From positions 538,783,073 to 538,847,072 of the forward strand of contig OZ010786.1 of the NCBI GenBank assembly GCA_963932465.1: a stretch of 64,000 nucleotides of DNA, given 5' to 3'. Position 1 is the stretch's first letter. Each line of letters opens with the position of its first letter. Made by a program: the position numbers and the translations under genes. Under the pieces are notes generated by a model that saw only the letters and a program-made list of their open reading frames with translations, had not been told where the DNA came from and ran no database searches. Shown here in pieces: positions 33,875 through 46,763 of the stretch. This stretch comes from Maratus speciosus. Its lineage: Eukaryota > Arthropoda > Arachnida > Araneae > Salticidae.

Positions 33875-34846
33875 GCTTTTAAAAAGGTATAATATAAACA
33901 TCCCAGTACACCAAGCACAACGCAGCTTCTTATATGCACTAAGTAACTATAGCTCTATCAAAAGTATGTGAATAATGAAATTTAGGAAAAAGAGTGTGCA
34001 AAACGCAACAATAAAACCAATGAACATTTATAACAAGAAACAATAAACAAACAACTCTTTGCTCGTCTGAAAGCGGGAGGGGTAAAAAAAAAAGGTGCCA
34101 AATAAAAATAGAAATATTTCCATTTTTCACGCGATAACACGCGTATTTATTAACCAATTTGGAACTGACTAGGCACGTGCATAGTATATATTAATGTCTC
34201 AACCAAGTAACCATTTAAAAACTTTTAAAAATTAAACTTTAAAATGAGGTAAAAAAAATATAAATTGAAAAATATTTATTTCCTAAGTATTTGATCTTGA
34301 TACAGGGATTCCGGGGTATTTTTTGTTTTGTCTTTATTTTTAAAAAAAAAAGGCTGATATATAGCAGTTTGAATTTCTAAACTGGGTGACATTTTTAAAA
34401 ATGTGATTTTTTGCCTGCGACAGCACTCGTACATATCAACCGATTTGGATGTGAGTGATCATGTGCACAGGAATTACTAAGGTCTCGATCAAGTTAGCTT
34501 TGTCGTACCCATCATGTTTTTTTTTTTTTTTTTGGGGGGGGGGGGGGGGGCTTCATGATATCGCAGAATTTGGTGACCAAATATAAATCACTTTAAATAA
34601 AACCAGCTTGAATAAAAGAGTGATTTTGCAAAATTCTCATTCATATTCAGTATTGACAAAAACTAGTATTGAAACTTCCATAATCGGTTTTCACTAATTT
34701 GAACTTTGTGTGTTTGAATAATATAAGCTTGACTTTTTAAAATAAGGAATATGAAAGCAACCTCTCCCACCTTGTAATTTCCAAAAGGACTTTTTTCATC
34801 CAAATGTCACAAATAATGACTTAAAATGAAAATAAAAATCTGTTAA
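33611..34846. other. Non-coding stretch with (TA)n and T17G17
   Basis: A (TA)n tract at 33838-33872 generates Ile-Tyr shadow frames. At 34517-34550, 17 T are followed directly by 17 G. No gene recognised. Confidence 0.55.
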
Positions 34847-37800
34847 AAAATGTCGATAGTAGTACGTTTCCTAATTAGCATTAACTATCATATTTTATTC
34901 ATTGAAAGGAATAACACGTATTGAGGTACATCGGATAACAGAAGACTATGGTCAAATAAAATGGAATCTGCATATTCCATAGAATCATATTAATGTACTT
35001 AACTAAAAATTTTATTTCGCATGATAAAGAATGCGTTGATTAAATTCATTTATGTACTGTTTTGAAAGTGCTGAAATTTTTCATAAAATATTTACAAAGT
35101 ATTGGCTTTTGTTTTATTCTTTTCAAGTTTTAGTTAACAGATAATACTACATTGCATATTTAAAAAAATGCGGTAGCTCTGAATACGTTTTAATATTTTC
35201 TTTTCATTTTTGAAAATCTCATTTTATGTAAGTAAATCATCTAAAAGATTAAAAATAATAGAAGTAGGTTTTTATTTTTTATATTATTTGGAAACATAAT
35301 AAAGTTTTTTCTTCTTTTTAAAAATGTTCGAACATTTTAAAAGAAAATAACATAAAAAGAACACAACAAAACTTTCCATCAAATGAATGCATTTCGTTTT
35401 CTATTACGTATGAATTCGTTTATGTGCCCCCTCGAAAATGAAAAATCTTTTTTAATAAAATGCTTATAGAAATTGTCCTTTTACTTGGGTACACTTAGTT
35501 ATCATGGATAAAAGCGGAATATTCTGTTTAAAGAGATAAAAGAGGTTTTGAGAAAGTAATTTTAAAGAAGCTTCTCTCAACAAGTTTAGTGAAAGGCTGA
35601 AGTTGAAGAAAAAGACAGAAAACATGCTTAGAATAGTTAAATTTCATTCTCAAAAGTATTTAGAAGGATAAAACATGTTATGAATATTTATGAAATTGAA
35701 CAAATATTCGAAGTAAATTATGTGGGGCTATTGAAATTATTAATTTAGATGAGTGATTATTGCATAATTGAATTTAAGCTTCTTAATACTTATTGCAAAA
35801 CATTTTTAAATTAAGGTAATGATTTGAAAATAAATTTCTTCGATGTAATAGTTCAGAAAATTTAATTTAGGCTTAAATAATAATCAAGATATATAAATTA
35901 AACAAACGTTCGATATAAATTACGGTTTGCTACTGAAATTATTAATTTTGATGATTGATAATTCCATAATTGAATTTAAGCATCAAAATAGTTATTCTAA
36001 AAACGTTTTTTAAATTAAGGTAATTTATTCTAAATTGATTTTTTCGATGTAAGTGTTCAGTGAAGTCAGTTTAGAGTAAATAAATACAAATCCATTTTCA
36101 AAGCATTGCAGTTTTTTTTTATGTTAATAAGAGAAAAGGAATAACAAATATTGGAGAGCACTAGATATGATTAATATTATCGATAAATAAAATGAAATCC
36201 GCATATTCGACAGATATTGTAAGCGATTTAATTTACGTAACTTAATAAAAATGAATTTCACATTATAAAAAATGTGTTGACTACATATTCACATAACTTC
36301 TAAAATTTATTTACTAAGGAATGTAAACATAAATTTGCGTTACACATATGAACTGGAAGAAAAAAAAAAGGTTACGATCAAATGTCCAATTATTGCTTTC
36401 CCCATTTCATTTAAATTTATTTTTCTACTGTTTTGAAAATACTGAAACTTTTAATAAAATATTTACAAACTATTGTCTTTTGTTTGAGCCTTTTCAATTT
36501 TTAGGAAAAAGAAAACAGTACATAGCATTAAAAAATGTGAAAAAGCTTTGAATTCCATTCGATATGTTTAACATTTTTGAAAAACACATTTTATATAAAT
36601 AAATCCTCTAAAAGATAAAAAAAAAAAATACAAGTAGGTTGTTATTTTTTATGTTATTTGAGAACATAATAAAGATTTTTCTTATTTTTTTAAAATACTC
36701 GTATATTTTGAAAGGAAAATAAAAAAAAAATTGTCATTAAATGCATGCATTTAGTTTTCAATTACTATAAATTCGTTTATCTTCCACCTCGAAAATGAAA
36801 TATCTTTTTTATAAAATGCTTATAGAAAATGTCCTTTTACTTGGGTACACTTAGTTATCTGGAATAAAAGCGGAATATTCTGTTTAAAGAGATCATAGAG
36901 ATTTTAAGAAAGAAAGTGTAAAGAAGCTTCTCTCAACAAGTTCAGTGAAAGGGTGACTTTGAAGAAAATAGATAGAAAACATGTTTGGAATAGTTAAATT
37001 TCATTCTCAGAAGTATTTAGAAGGATAACGCGTGTTATGAATATTTATGAAATTGAACAAACATTTGAAGTAAACAATAGGTTGCTATTGAAATTATTAA
37101 TTTAGTTGAAGGATAATTGCATAATTGAATTTAAGCATCTTAATACTTATTCCAAAACATTTTTAAATTAAGGTAATGATTTCAAAATAGATTTCCCCGA
37201 TGCAATGGTTCAGAAAAATTACTTTAGGCTTAAATAATGATCAATATTTGTAAATAGTGGTGTGCTATTGAAATTATTAATTTTTTTTAATGATAATTTC
37301 ATAATTGAATTTAATCATCATAATAATTATTCTAAAACATTTTTTAAATTAAGGTGATTTATTCTAAATAGACTTGTTCGATGTAATTGTTCAATAAAAT
37401 TAGTTTAGAGTAAATAAATACAAATCCATTTTCAAAGCATCGTATTAAAAAAAAAAAAAAAAAGTTAATAAAAGAAAAGGAATAACAGATATTGGAGAGC
37501 ACCACATATCATTAATCTTATGGACAAATAAAATGAATCCGCATATTCGGCAGATATTGTAAGAGTTTTAAAATACGCAACTCAATAAAAATGAATGTCA
37601 CATGATAAGAATGCGTTGACTAAGTAATCATATATGTAACTTCTAAATTTTATTTACTAAAGAATGTAAAAATAAATACACATATGAACATATGACATAG
37701 TTACACATATGAACTGGAAGAAAAAAAATGTTACATCCAAATGCCCATTTATTGTTTTCCCCATTCCATTTAAATTCATTTTTCTACTGTTTTGAAAATA

Positions 37801-40586
37801 CTGAAACTTTTTATAAAATATTTACAAAGTATTGTCTTTTCTTTGAGCCTTTTCAATTTTTACGTAAAATAAAATAGTACATTTCATTAAAAAAATACGA
37901 AAAAGCTTTGAATTAATTCAACTTGTTTAACATTTTTGAAAAACAAATTTTATATAAATAAATCATTTAAAAGGTTAAAAAATAATACAAGTAGGTTGTT
38001 ATTTTTTATGTTATTGGAGAACATAATAAAGTTTTTTTCTTCTTTTTTTTTTAAATACTTGAATATTTTGAAAGGAAAATAATAAAATTTATCATTAAAT
38101 GCATGCATTTCGTTTTCAATTCGTATAAATTCGTTTATCTGCCCCCTCGAAAATGAAATATCTTTTTTATAAAATGCTTATCGAAAATGTCCTTTTACTT
38201 GGGTATACTTGGATATCTGGGATAAAAGCGGAAAATTATTTTTAAAGAGATAAAAGGGGTTTTAAGAAAGAAATTGTAAAGAATCTTCTCTCAACAAGTT
38301 CAGTGAAATGCTGAAGTTGAAGAAAAAAGATAGAAAACATGTTTGGAATAGTTAAATTTCATTCTCAAAAGTATTTAGAAGGATAAAGCGAATTATTAAT
38401 ATTTATGAGATTGAACAAACATTCGAAGTAAATAATAGGGGGGCTATTGAAATTATTATAGAAGGATAATTGCATAATTGAATTTAAGCATCTTAATACT
38501 TATTCCAAAATATTTTTAAATTAGGATAATGCGTTTGAAATAGATTTCGTCGATTGTTCAGAAAAATTTCTTTGGGCTTAAATAATAATGATGATTTGTA
38601 AATTAGACAAACTTTCGATATAAATTATGTTTTGCTATTGAAATTATTAATTTTTATATATGATAATTCCATAATTGAATTTAAGAATCATAATAGTTTC
38701 TCTAAAACCCTTTTTTAAAATAAGGTAATTTATTCTAAATATAGTTCATCGATATAATTATTCAGTAAAATTAGTTTAGAGTAAATAAATACAAATCCAT
38801 TTTCAAAGCATTGCAATAAAAAAAAACTAATAAGAAAAAAGGAATACATATATTTAGAAGCAGGAGATATCATTAATATTATGAACAAATGAAATAAATC
38901 CGCATATGCGACAAATATTGTAAGCGCTTTAATATACGTAATTGAATAAAAATGAATTTAACATAGTAAAGAATGCGTTGATTAAATAATCATATAAGTT
39001 TTAAAATTTATTTTTCAAGGAATGTCAAGATAAATTTGCGTTACACATATGAACTGGAAGAAAAATATACAAAAACTTACATTCAAATGCTGATTTATTG
39101 TTTTCCCCCATTTCATTTAAATTCATTTTTCTACAGTTTTGAAAATACTGAAACTTTTGATAAAATATATACTAAGTATTGTCTTATGTTTGAGTCTTTT
39201 CAATTTTTAAGTAAAAGAAAATAGTATATTGCATTAAAAAAAAATCCGAAATAGCTTTGAATTCTGTTCGACATGTTTTAACGTTTTGAAAAACGCATTT
39301 TAAATAAATAAATCATCTAAAAGATTAAAACAATAATGCAAGTATGTTGTTATTTTTTATATAATTTGTGAACATAGCAAAGTGTTTTTTTTCACCTTTT
39401 TAAAAAATACTCGAATATTTTGAAAATAAATTAACAAAACTTGTCTTTAAATGCATGCATTTCGTTCTCTATTTCGTATAAATTCGTTTATCTGCCCCCT
39501 CGAAAAAGAAATATCTTTTTTATAAAATGTTTATAGACATTGTCCTTTTTATTAGGTACACTTAGTTATCTTGTATAAAAGCGGAATATTCCGTTTAAAG
39601 AGGTAAAAGAGGTTTAAAGAAAGAAATTTTAAAGAAGCTTCTCTCAACAAGTTCAGTGAAAAGCTAAAGTTGAAGAAAAAAGAACACATGCTTGGAATAG
39701 TTAAATTTCATTCTTAAAAGTATTTTGTGGGATAAAGCGTGTTATGAATATTTATGAAAGGGAACAAACATTCGAAGTAAATAATGGGGTGCTATTGAAA
39801 TTATTAATTTAGATTAAGATTAATTGCATAATTGAATTTAAGCATCTTAATACTTATTCCAAAACATATTTAAATAAAGGTAATACGTTCGAAATAGATT
39901 TCCTCCACGTAAATGTTAAAAAAAATTACTTTAGGCTTAAATAATAATTAAGATTTGTAAATCAGACAAACGTTTGATATAAATTATGGTATGTTATTGA
40001 AATTATCAATTTTGATGAATGATAATTCCATAATTGAATTTGAGCATCATAATAGTTATTCTAAAACCCTTTCAAATTAATGTAATTCATTCGAAATAGA
40101 CTACTTCTATGTAATTGTTCAGTAAAATTTGTTTAGAGTATATAAATACAAATCCATTTTCATATCATTGTAATAAAAAAAAATTAATAAGAGAAAAGGA
40201 ATAACAGATATAGGGAAGCACCAGATATCATTAAAATTATGAACAAAGGGAATAAAATCCGCATATTCGAGAGATATTCTAAGTGTTTTAATATACGCAA
40301 CACAATAAAAAAGAATTTCGCATAGTAAAGAATGCGTTGATTAAATAATCATTTAACTTCTAAAATTTATTTATCAAGGAATGTAAAAATAAATTTGTGT
40401 TACACATATTGACTAGAAGAAAAAAAAAGCTTACATTCGAATGCCCATTTATTTCTTTACCCATTTCATTTAAATTCATTTTTCTACTGTTTTCTAAATA
40501 TTGAAACTTCTTCATAAAATATTTACAAAGTATTGTCTTTTGTTTGAGTCATTTCAGTTTTTAAGTAAAAGAAAATAGTACATTGC

Positions 40587-40631
<45 letters not shown>

Positions 40632-41048
40632 GTGAAAAAGCTTTGAATTCTGTTCAACATGCTTTAATATTTTTGAAAACGAATTTTATATAAATAAATC
40701 ATCTAAAGGATTAAAAAATAATACAAGTATGTTGTTATTTTTTATATTATTTGAAAACATAATAAAGTTTTTTCATCTTTTTCTAAAATACTCGAATATT
40801 TTCAAAAGAAAATAACAAAACTTGCCATTAAATGCATGCATTTCGTTTTTCTATGTCGGATAATTCGTTTATCTGCCCACTAGAAAATGAAAGATCTTTT
40901 TTATAAAATGCTTATAGATATTGGACCCTATTTCTTGGGTACACTTAGTTATCTGGGATAAAAGAGGAATATTCTGTTTAAAGAGATAAAGAAGTTTTAA
41001 GAAAGAAATTATAAAGAAGCTTCTCTCAACAAGTTCAGTGAAAGGCTG

Positions 41049-41086
<38 letters not shown>

Positions 41087-41370
41087 CAGAAAACATGTTT
41101 GGAATAGTTAAATTTCCTTCTCAAAAGTATTTAGAGGGGTAAAGCGTGTTATGAATATTTATGAAATTGAACAAACGGTCGATGTAAATTATGGGTGGTA
41201 TTGAAGGTATTAATTCCATGAATGATAACTGCATAATTGAATTTAAGGATGTTAATATATATTCCAAAACATTTTTCAATTAAGGTAATTTATTCTAAAT
41301 AGACTTCTCCGATGTAATTCTTCAGTAAACTTACTTTTGAGTAAATATATTCTTAAATTCATTTTCTAAG
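34847..41370. repeat. Tandem array of five units of about 1.35 kb
   Basis: The anchor ggaata(a)c follows an A-rich run at 34918, 36138, 37479, 38841 and 40198, giving spacings of 1220, 1341, 1362 and 1357 bp. Conserved blocks include cgcatattcgacagatattg, acacatatgaactggaagaa, ctactgttttgaaaatactg, aaatgcatgcatttcgtttt, cgtttatctgccccctcgaa, tccttttacttgggtacact and cttctctcaacaagttcagtg. Each full unit also holds two related sub-repeats of about 200 bp (gctattgaaattattaattt ... cataattgaatttaagcat). Unit 1 lacks about 120 bp including the gaactggaag block, and unit 5 lacks one sub-repeat. Unit identity is high but not perfect. No frame is conserved across units, so it is not a gene family. 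A-tracts interrupt unit 4 (40590-40630) and unit 5 (41054-41084). Confidence 0.92.
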
Positions 41371-41794
41371 TAATGTGGATTATATAAAAATCACGTGAAA
41401 ATTCATGCGTCATATCAAAATTTTCTGTGGAAGTAAAATTTATTTCACCTAATAATATGCTAATCGATTACATTAAGAATTTCAAGTATATCTAAATGTT
41501 AGTATAAAGAAATATTCGCACGGAGTTTTACTATAAAAAGAGAAACAGAAATATTTTTAAAATTCCCTTTATGTATGTGTCCGTATCTATGGGAATATCC
41601 CGAATTATCATCCGAAATGGACACCAGTTATTTTTAAGGAGATGTGGATACTATAGCGCCTTTCGAAATCTCAAATTTTTATATTAGTTTTCAAATAAAA
41701 GTTTTTCGTAATTTTAAAGAAATAACTGTTAATGTTGTAAAGAAATCACTGTCGATTCAGCTTTTCCACTATTGAGGGAAAACAGTCAGAAAAG

Positions 41795-41828
<34 letters not shown>

Positions 41829-41927
41829 CATTATTGATGTTAGATATTATTTTTATTTCACTGTTAAATTGTGAATAGTCATTTTGAATCAGTGTTCGTG
41901 ATATTTACTTAAACAACTCTAAAAGTA
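41371..41927. other. AT-rich non-coding stretch with T30
   Basis: A 30-T tract lies at 41797-41826. Otherwise nothing is recognised. Confidence 0.5.
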
Positions 41928-41941
41928 CAGTGATTAAAAGG

Positions 41942-42188
41942 GTTGGGTTGAGTTGGGTTGATTTTTGACGGCCAATTATCTACACGAGGGATATAGGCCC
42001 GGGGAGAGTGCCCTCCGTGGGGGTCTTTCTAAGGGAACCTAATCCGTATTAACACATGGAAGATCCACGGCTCGAAGAATACCACGAAAACTCCGAACGA
42101 TTAGGCCGACGGGCGCGATTGGGATCGAACCCAGCACTTCCCGTCTAACAGCTTCGAGAGCAGAACCTCTCGGCCACTGGTGGGGTCC
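41942..42188 (-). mobile_element. tRNA-derived SINE, copy 2 (intact Pol III boxes), 14-bp TSD
   Basis: Minus-strand orientation. The A box (TGGCCGAGAGG, at 42166-42176) and B box (GGGTTCGATCC, at about 42122-42132) are intact, in a Leu/Ser-like tRNA head. The body has shared blocks with the copies at 3125 and 50339. The 3' end is a short GTTGG-rich tail on the plus strand. It is flanked by a perfect direct repeat CAGTGATTAAAAGG (41928-41941 and 42189-42202). The perfect duplication and intact promoter suggest a relatively young insertion. Confidence 0.93.
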
Positions 42189-42202
42189 CAGTGATTAAAA
42201 GG

Positions 42203-44262
42203 ATAAAATGACTTAACTTTATAAACAAAGTATACATTATAATTCCCAAAACTAAAAGGTATTGTATAAGTGTGTCAAAATGATTTTTTTTTCATTTTAT
42301 AAGCTTTGAGAAAAGTCCAACATTTAAAAAAAACAAAAGAAATTGACAAATGGTGTCATCAATAAATTAAGCGTCATTTAAAGTTGTCAATGAGAAATTT
42401 TCTGCTAAATATAATGGGAAATCTATTCTGCCTCTTTCATAGCATAAAAATTCCATAGTTTGTGAAATCTAATTTTATAATTTTAATTTGATCAACATTG
42501 TAAATATAAATTCTTATTTATTATTGCCAATTTAATTGAATTCATATTATAACTCTTCGAAATGCAGCAAAATTTAATTATCATATTATTTTTGGCAACA
42601 TTTTAGTCGAAGAGAAAACGCAATTACCGATTTCGCCAAAAAGTTAGCCATAGCACTGTGCAACAACAAACCATAGTTCGAACGGAAAAAAATATGTTGG
42701 TCGACAAATTGTATTAGTGAAACAATTTTGTCATATAAGATTGTGAATTATTAGAGACAACAAATATTCAATATAAGATGATAAATTGAAACTATTGAAA
42801 TGATACAAAAGAAATGATGATTGAAGAATCTTTAAAAAATATATTTTTTCAACAGTGTTTTACAGATAAACATCAGTAAAATATGAAGCAATTTAAAGTA
42901 AACATGAAATATTTTTGCCAAAATGAGTAAAGTAAAATTGGAAAACAAATTACTATAAATTAAATATTAAATTTATAAATTTATTACTATAATTATATTA
43001 TAAATTTCTGAAGTGACGTGGAATTTTACGTGGAGGGGTTAAAAATTTATGTTATACTTTTAATTATTCTTTTATAGAGAAATTTACAGTGTTCTATCAT
43101 TTTTCGATCTCACGATATCATTTTTCAAAACACAAATACCTCTTTCCCTGACTTATTTCAAAGACACTTAGTCTTTAACGAGAAGAGTTATGTAGGCTGT
43201 CATAAAATTTCATACGTTTTTTTGAAATAATGAGATGCAGTTAGTTGGAGAAGTAAAAGTTTTTGATTGCAAAAAAAGGCTTCTCTCTGTGTTTTATGAA
43301 TCGTAAACGATTTTCATTGACAAATAGACTCCTTAAAGTCCGGAAATTGGAATCAAGACAAATTTATAGCTAAGAATTTTCAAAATGAAGACTATTTTCA
43401 AGTAAATTTCAGAATTAAATAGTTAAGCAATAGAGCGATACGTTTTAAAAATTATCTGCGTGAAGTATTTCAAAACCAAAAATCTGTGTATTCTACAAAA
43501 TGTTTCTATTTTTCTTTACATTCAATTATTTATTTTTATCATTTAAAAATAACTTAAAGAAGTAGTTTTTGTAAATTGTGGTTTGGGAACTCCGATAAGT
43601 AAGTAAAGATCTGGCATTCAAAGTATTTTTTTTTTTTTTTTTAAATACCCACAACCCGGAAAAATATATTATCATTAAAAGGTAAGGGGAAAATAGAAGT
43701 ATTATAAATAAACATAATGTTGTTGCAAAATCATCAACATTATGTATGGTCGAAGTAGAGATTAAATAAATAACTGAATATCAGTCTTTAAATGCGATAT
43801 ATTTGACGAAAAATGAAGAAACAAGACGTATAAAATTAAAGCTGTATTTAAAAGAGAAAAAAACAGCATAATAAATTGAGCTAGTCGCAAGTATCAACAG
43901 TCTAATTTTCAATAAATCTTGTATATCATTGAACTGGATTCTCTCTCTGGTGCAGTATTTCTTATAGGATACAAACATTTAGCCTACAAAACAAAATACC
44001 CGACAAAATATTTAGCAGACAGAAATTACCCTCCAGAACATTTATCCAAAAATGGTTTCGATAACGAACGCGGATAACGTTGAAAGTAATTGATTTTATC
44101 ACAAATTCCATAAAAGAAGGAAAAGTCACTATATTAGCAACCCGTGATGGTCGCAAGGCATATTCACAATACTTACTCGGTTCAGGATGAACAGGGGTAT
44201 TTCTTGGTATATTTTTTCTGGTATGAAATGTTTTATATTTGAAACATTTATGAGGCGATCGT
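42203..44262. other. AT-rich non-coding stretch
   Basis: Includes a 22-T tract near 43627-43642. 43960-44260 is less AT-rich, with a minus-strand frame of about 102 codons that matches no family I recognise. No splice-supported exon. Confidence 0.45.
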
Positions 44263-44958
44263 TGTGTCACAGAAGCATGGAATTATTATTTAACCCGCTC
44301 ATGGTCTCCCGTCCTAATAAGAGTCTTAATAACATGTGTTTTAATTGGCTATTATTTTATTTTAACAATTATTTTAGTTATTATCTCCATGTAGTAATGA
44401 TTGAAACCTAATCCTAATAATATTGTAAATGTGCAAAAATAAACATTTTTGTCTAACGCAGCGTCAAAACAGATGATTAAATGCATTTGTAGTCATCATC
44501 CAGTATATTTTTTTCCAATGTGCACAATTTTCACTTAAAATAATAAATTTTACATACTGTACTTAAAATTTATAAAAATGAAACCTACTTTCATTCAAAT
44601 GTTGCGTTAGTAATACCGTGCCATTTCGAAGAAAGACAAATACGAAAATTCATTTGTCATTTAAGTAATAATAGTTACAACAATGTTTATCTTACTAAAA
44701 ATGTACACTGTAAAAAAAAATCTGTAAAGTTACTAAAGTTTTTCTAGGAAACTGGGATTCCTAGGGCTTTTTATGTAACGGCAACAACAAAATTTCCTGT
44801 AACAGACGCTGTTACAGGAATTTTTCTTGTTGCCGTTACATAAAAAGTTCTCGGAATCCCAGTTTCCTAGAAAAAGTTTAGTAACTTTACAGAATTTTTT
44901 TTACAGTGTACATGATGGAATAACCCTGGATTGATTATGTTTCTGGATTTATGCAAAA

Positions 44959-44989
<31 letters not shown>

Positions 44990-46037
44990 TTTTTGCTAAT
45001 AGTGCGTAAATATGTGCAAAATGTTTTGCAATTTCACTATTAGCATTTGCAATGTGAAATAAATATTTTTTGCAATTCGGACGTGTTGTTGATAATTACC
45101 ATGTATAGCAATATTTCTACAGTATTGACGTCTCATTACAAGTATTTCCAATGTATTTTATCTCATATTGGTATATTTGTTACAGTATCATCGAAAACAC
45201 TGTGTGTTGAAAATTAAGCATATTTCTGTATTCAAAATGTATATCAGAATTTTTTAATAATAATTTTCAATATGTTTAATTACACTTTCGTTGATTAAAT
45301 AAAAGGAAAATTACTATTTGAAAAGTCTGGCAGATATTTTGAATTCAGAATCCCGATAAATTGGCAACACCATTAGAGACGAAAATAAATATAGGTACCA
45401 TGTAACAAACATAACAGATACAGGTTTTTAGGGTAATTGTTTTCTGGATTCTTATAATGACTATTTTCAAATAAATAAACTTTGTCTTATTTATCTCAGA
45501 ATTTATAAGACGGATATTACTATTAGTGTGAAATAGTAGTTATAAAAAATCTGGAAGCATAATCACTTAGGTTTTCGCACTGGTATATTTTTAGTAAGGT
45601 TAACATCGGTGTACATATTACTGAAATGCCAAACCGATTTTTGCTTTCTTTGAAATGTCACAATATTATAAACGAAATATAATATTACATTGTTATATTT
45701 TATTGAAAGTAGGTTTTAGTTTTATAACTTTTATTTTATGTGTTACAAATAAATATAGAATTTCATTAACTTAAGTTAAAACTTTGCACATTAAAAAATA
45801 ATAATAATCTAATGTATAATAAATACAAAGGCATTTTATCATCCGTTTTGACTCTGACTTAGCCAAACATTTTCAGACTTTCACATTTTTAATATTATCA
45901 GGATTAGGATACTATCATTTTTACATGGAGATAATAGCAAAACTAATTGTTAAGCAAAATAATACGCAATAAAAAGACTTGTTTTCGTAATGGGATGCTA
46001 GACCACGAGCGAGATAAATAATAATTGCATGCCTCTG
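44263..46037. mobile_element. Large decayed inverted repeat (foldback element), arms over 500 bp
   Basis: The left arm from about 44263 matches the reverse complement of the right arm ending at about 46037. Matching pairs include gcatggaattattattta/gcatgcaattattattta, cccgctcatggtct/ctcgctcgtggtct, ttattatctccatgta/ctattatctccatgta, cctaatcctaataatatt/cctaatcctgataatatt and aacctacttt. The match continues beyond the MITE inserted in the left arm. The MITE is absent from the right arm, so it inserted after the arms formed. The centre lies near 45250. There is no coding capacity. Confidence 0.78.
44706..44908. mobile_element. Palindromic MITE, short subtype (203 bp), TA duplication, nested
   Basis: TA flanks at 44704-44705 and 44909-44910, tips CACTGTAAAAAA/TTTTTTACAGTG. 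The near-perfect palindrome is centred on cctgtaacagacgctgttacagg. It is the same subtype as 11818 and nested in the left arm of the foldback element. Confidence 0.93.
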
Positions 46038-46434
46038 CACGGTAAAAAGAATTCTGTAAAGTTACTAAGGTTTTTCTAGGAAACTGGGATTCCTAGAACT
46101 TTTTATGTAACGTCAACAACAAAAATTCATGTAATAGACACACTTTTGCGCCGAAAATCAAAAAAATCTGTAAGGTTACTAAGAATATTTTAGGAAACTG
46201 GAATGCCTAGAACTTTTCATGTAACTGCAACCAGGGTTACAGATAAAATTTTAGTAAGATTATTGTAATTTTAGCAGATTTATTTGTAAAGTTACAGAGT
46301 TCTGTAGCTTTACAAAAACTAGATTTGCAGATTTGCAGCTTTTTTTGTACAGTTACAGATGAAAGTTTAGTAAGCATGTTACTTTACGTATGTAGAACTA
46401 CAGATTTTTTTTTTTTTTTTTTTTTTTTACAGTG
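46038..46434 (+). mobile_element. Palindromic MITE, long subtype (397 bp), TG on both flanks
   Basis: Tip CACGGTAAAAAG on the left and a long T run then ACAGTG on the right. Blocks are shared with 10049 (opposite orientation) and 46764 (same orientation). The flanking dinucleotide is TG on both sides rather than TA. It lies directly against the outer end of the foldback element. Confidence 0.88.
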
Positions 46435-46763
46435 TGTGACATAGCAATCGCCTTCATAAGTGTTTCAGAATATTTAAAAATTTACACCAGAAACATATAC
46501 CGAGAAATACCAGTGTCGAATCTGAACCGAGTAAGTACTGGTAATATGCTGGACGCAGAGCTTTAATGAATAACAGCGAAAATCATTTTTACCAAATATG
46601 ACAGGTTTTCTATGTCAACTCTTCACATCAGATCGAGGTAAGCAAGGTGGCATGCTTTCTCGAAAGACAAGACCACATGTCGTTCTCGACCAAGGATCCG
46701 CTTTTATGACCTTTCAATACCAATTTTATACCCAGAAGATTGACTGACATGTCCTAATTAGTG
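46435..46763. other. Non-coding spacer between two MITEs
   Basis: Slightly GC-richer single-copy text (for example ttctcgaccaaggatccgct). No frame or repeat recognised. Confidence 0.45.

Noticed and set aside
36348..39224. Similar short frames in array units (ELEEK..., FYCFENTETF) suggesting a duplicated exon
   Set aside because: The frame is broken in other units and shows stops and indels without codon periodicity. The similarity is explained by the tandem array.
42100..42188. tRNA gene
   Set aside because: A and B boxes are present, but the sequence continues into a SINE body flanked by a target duplication, so it is a tRNA-derived retroposon.
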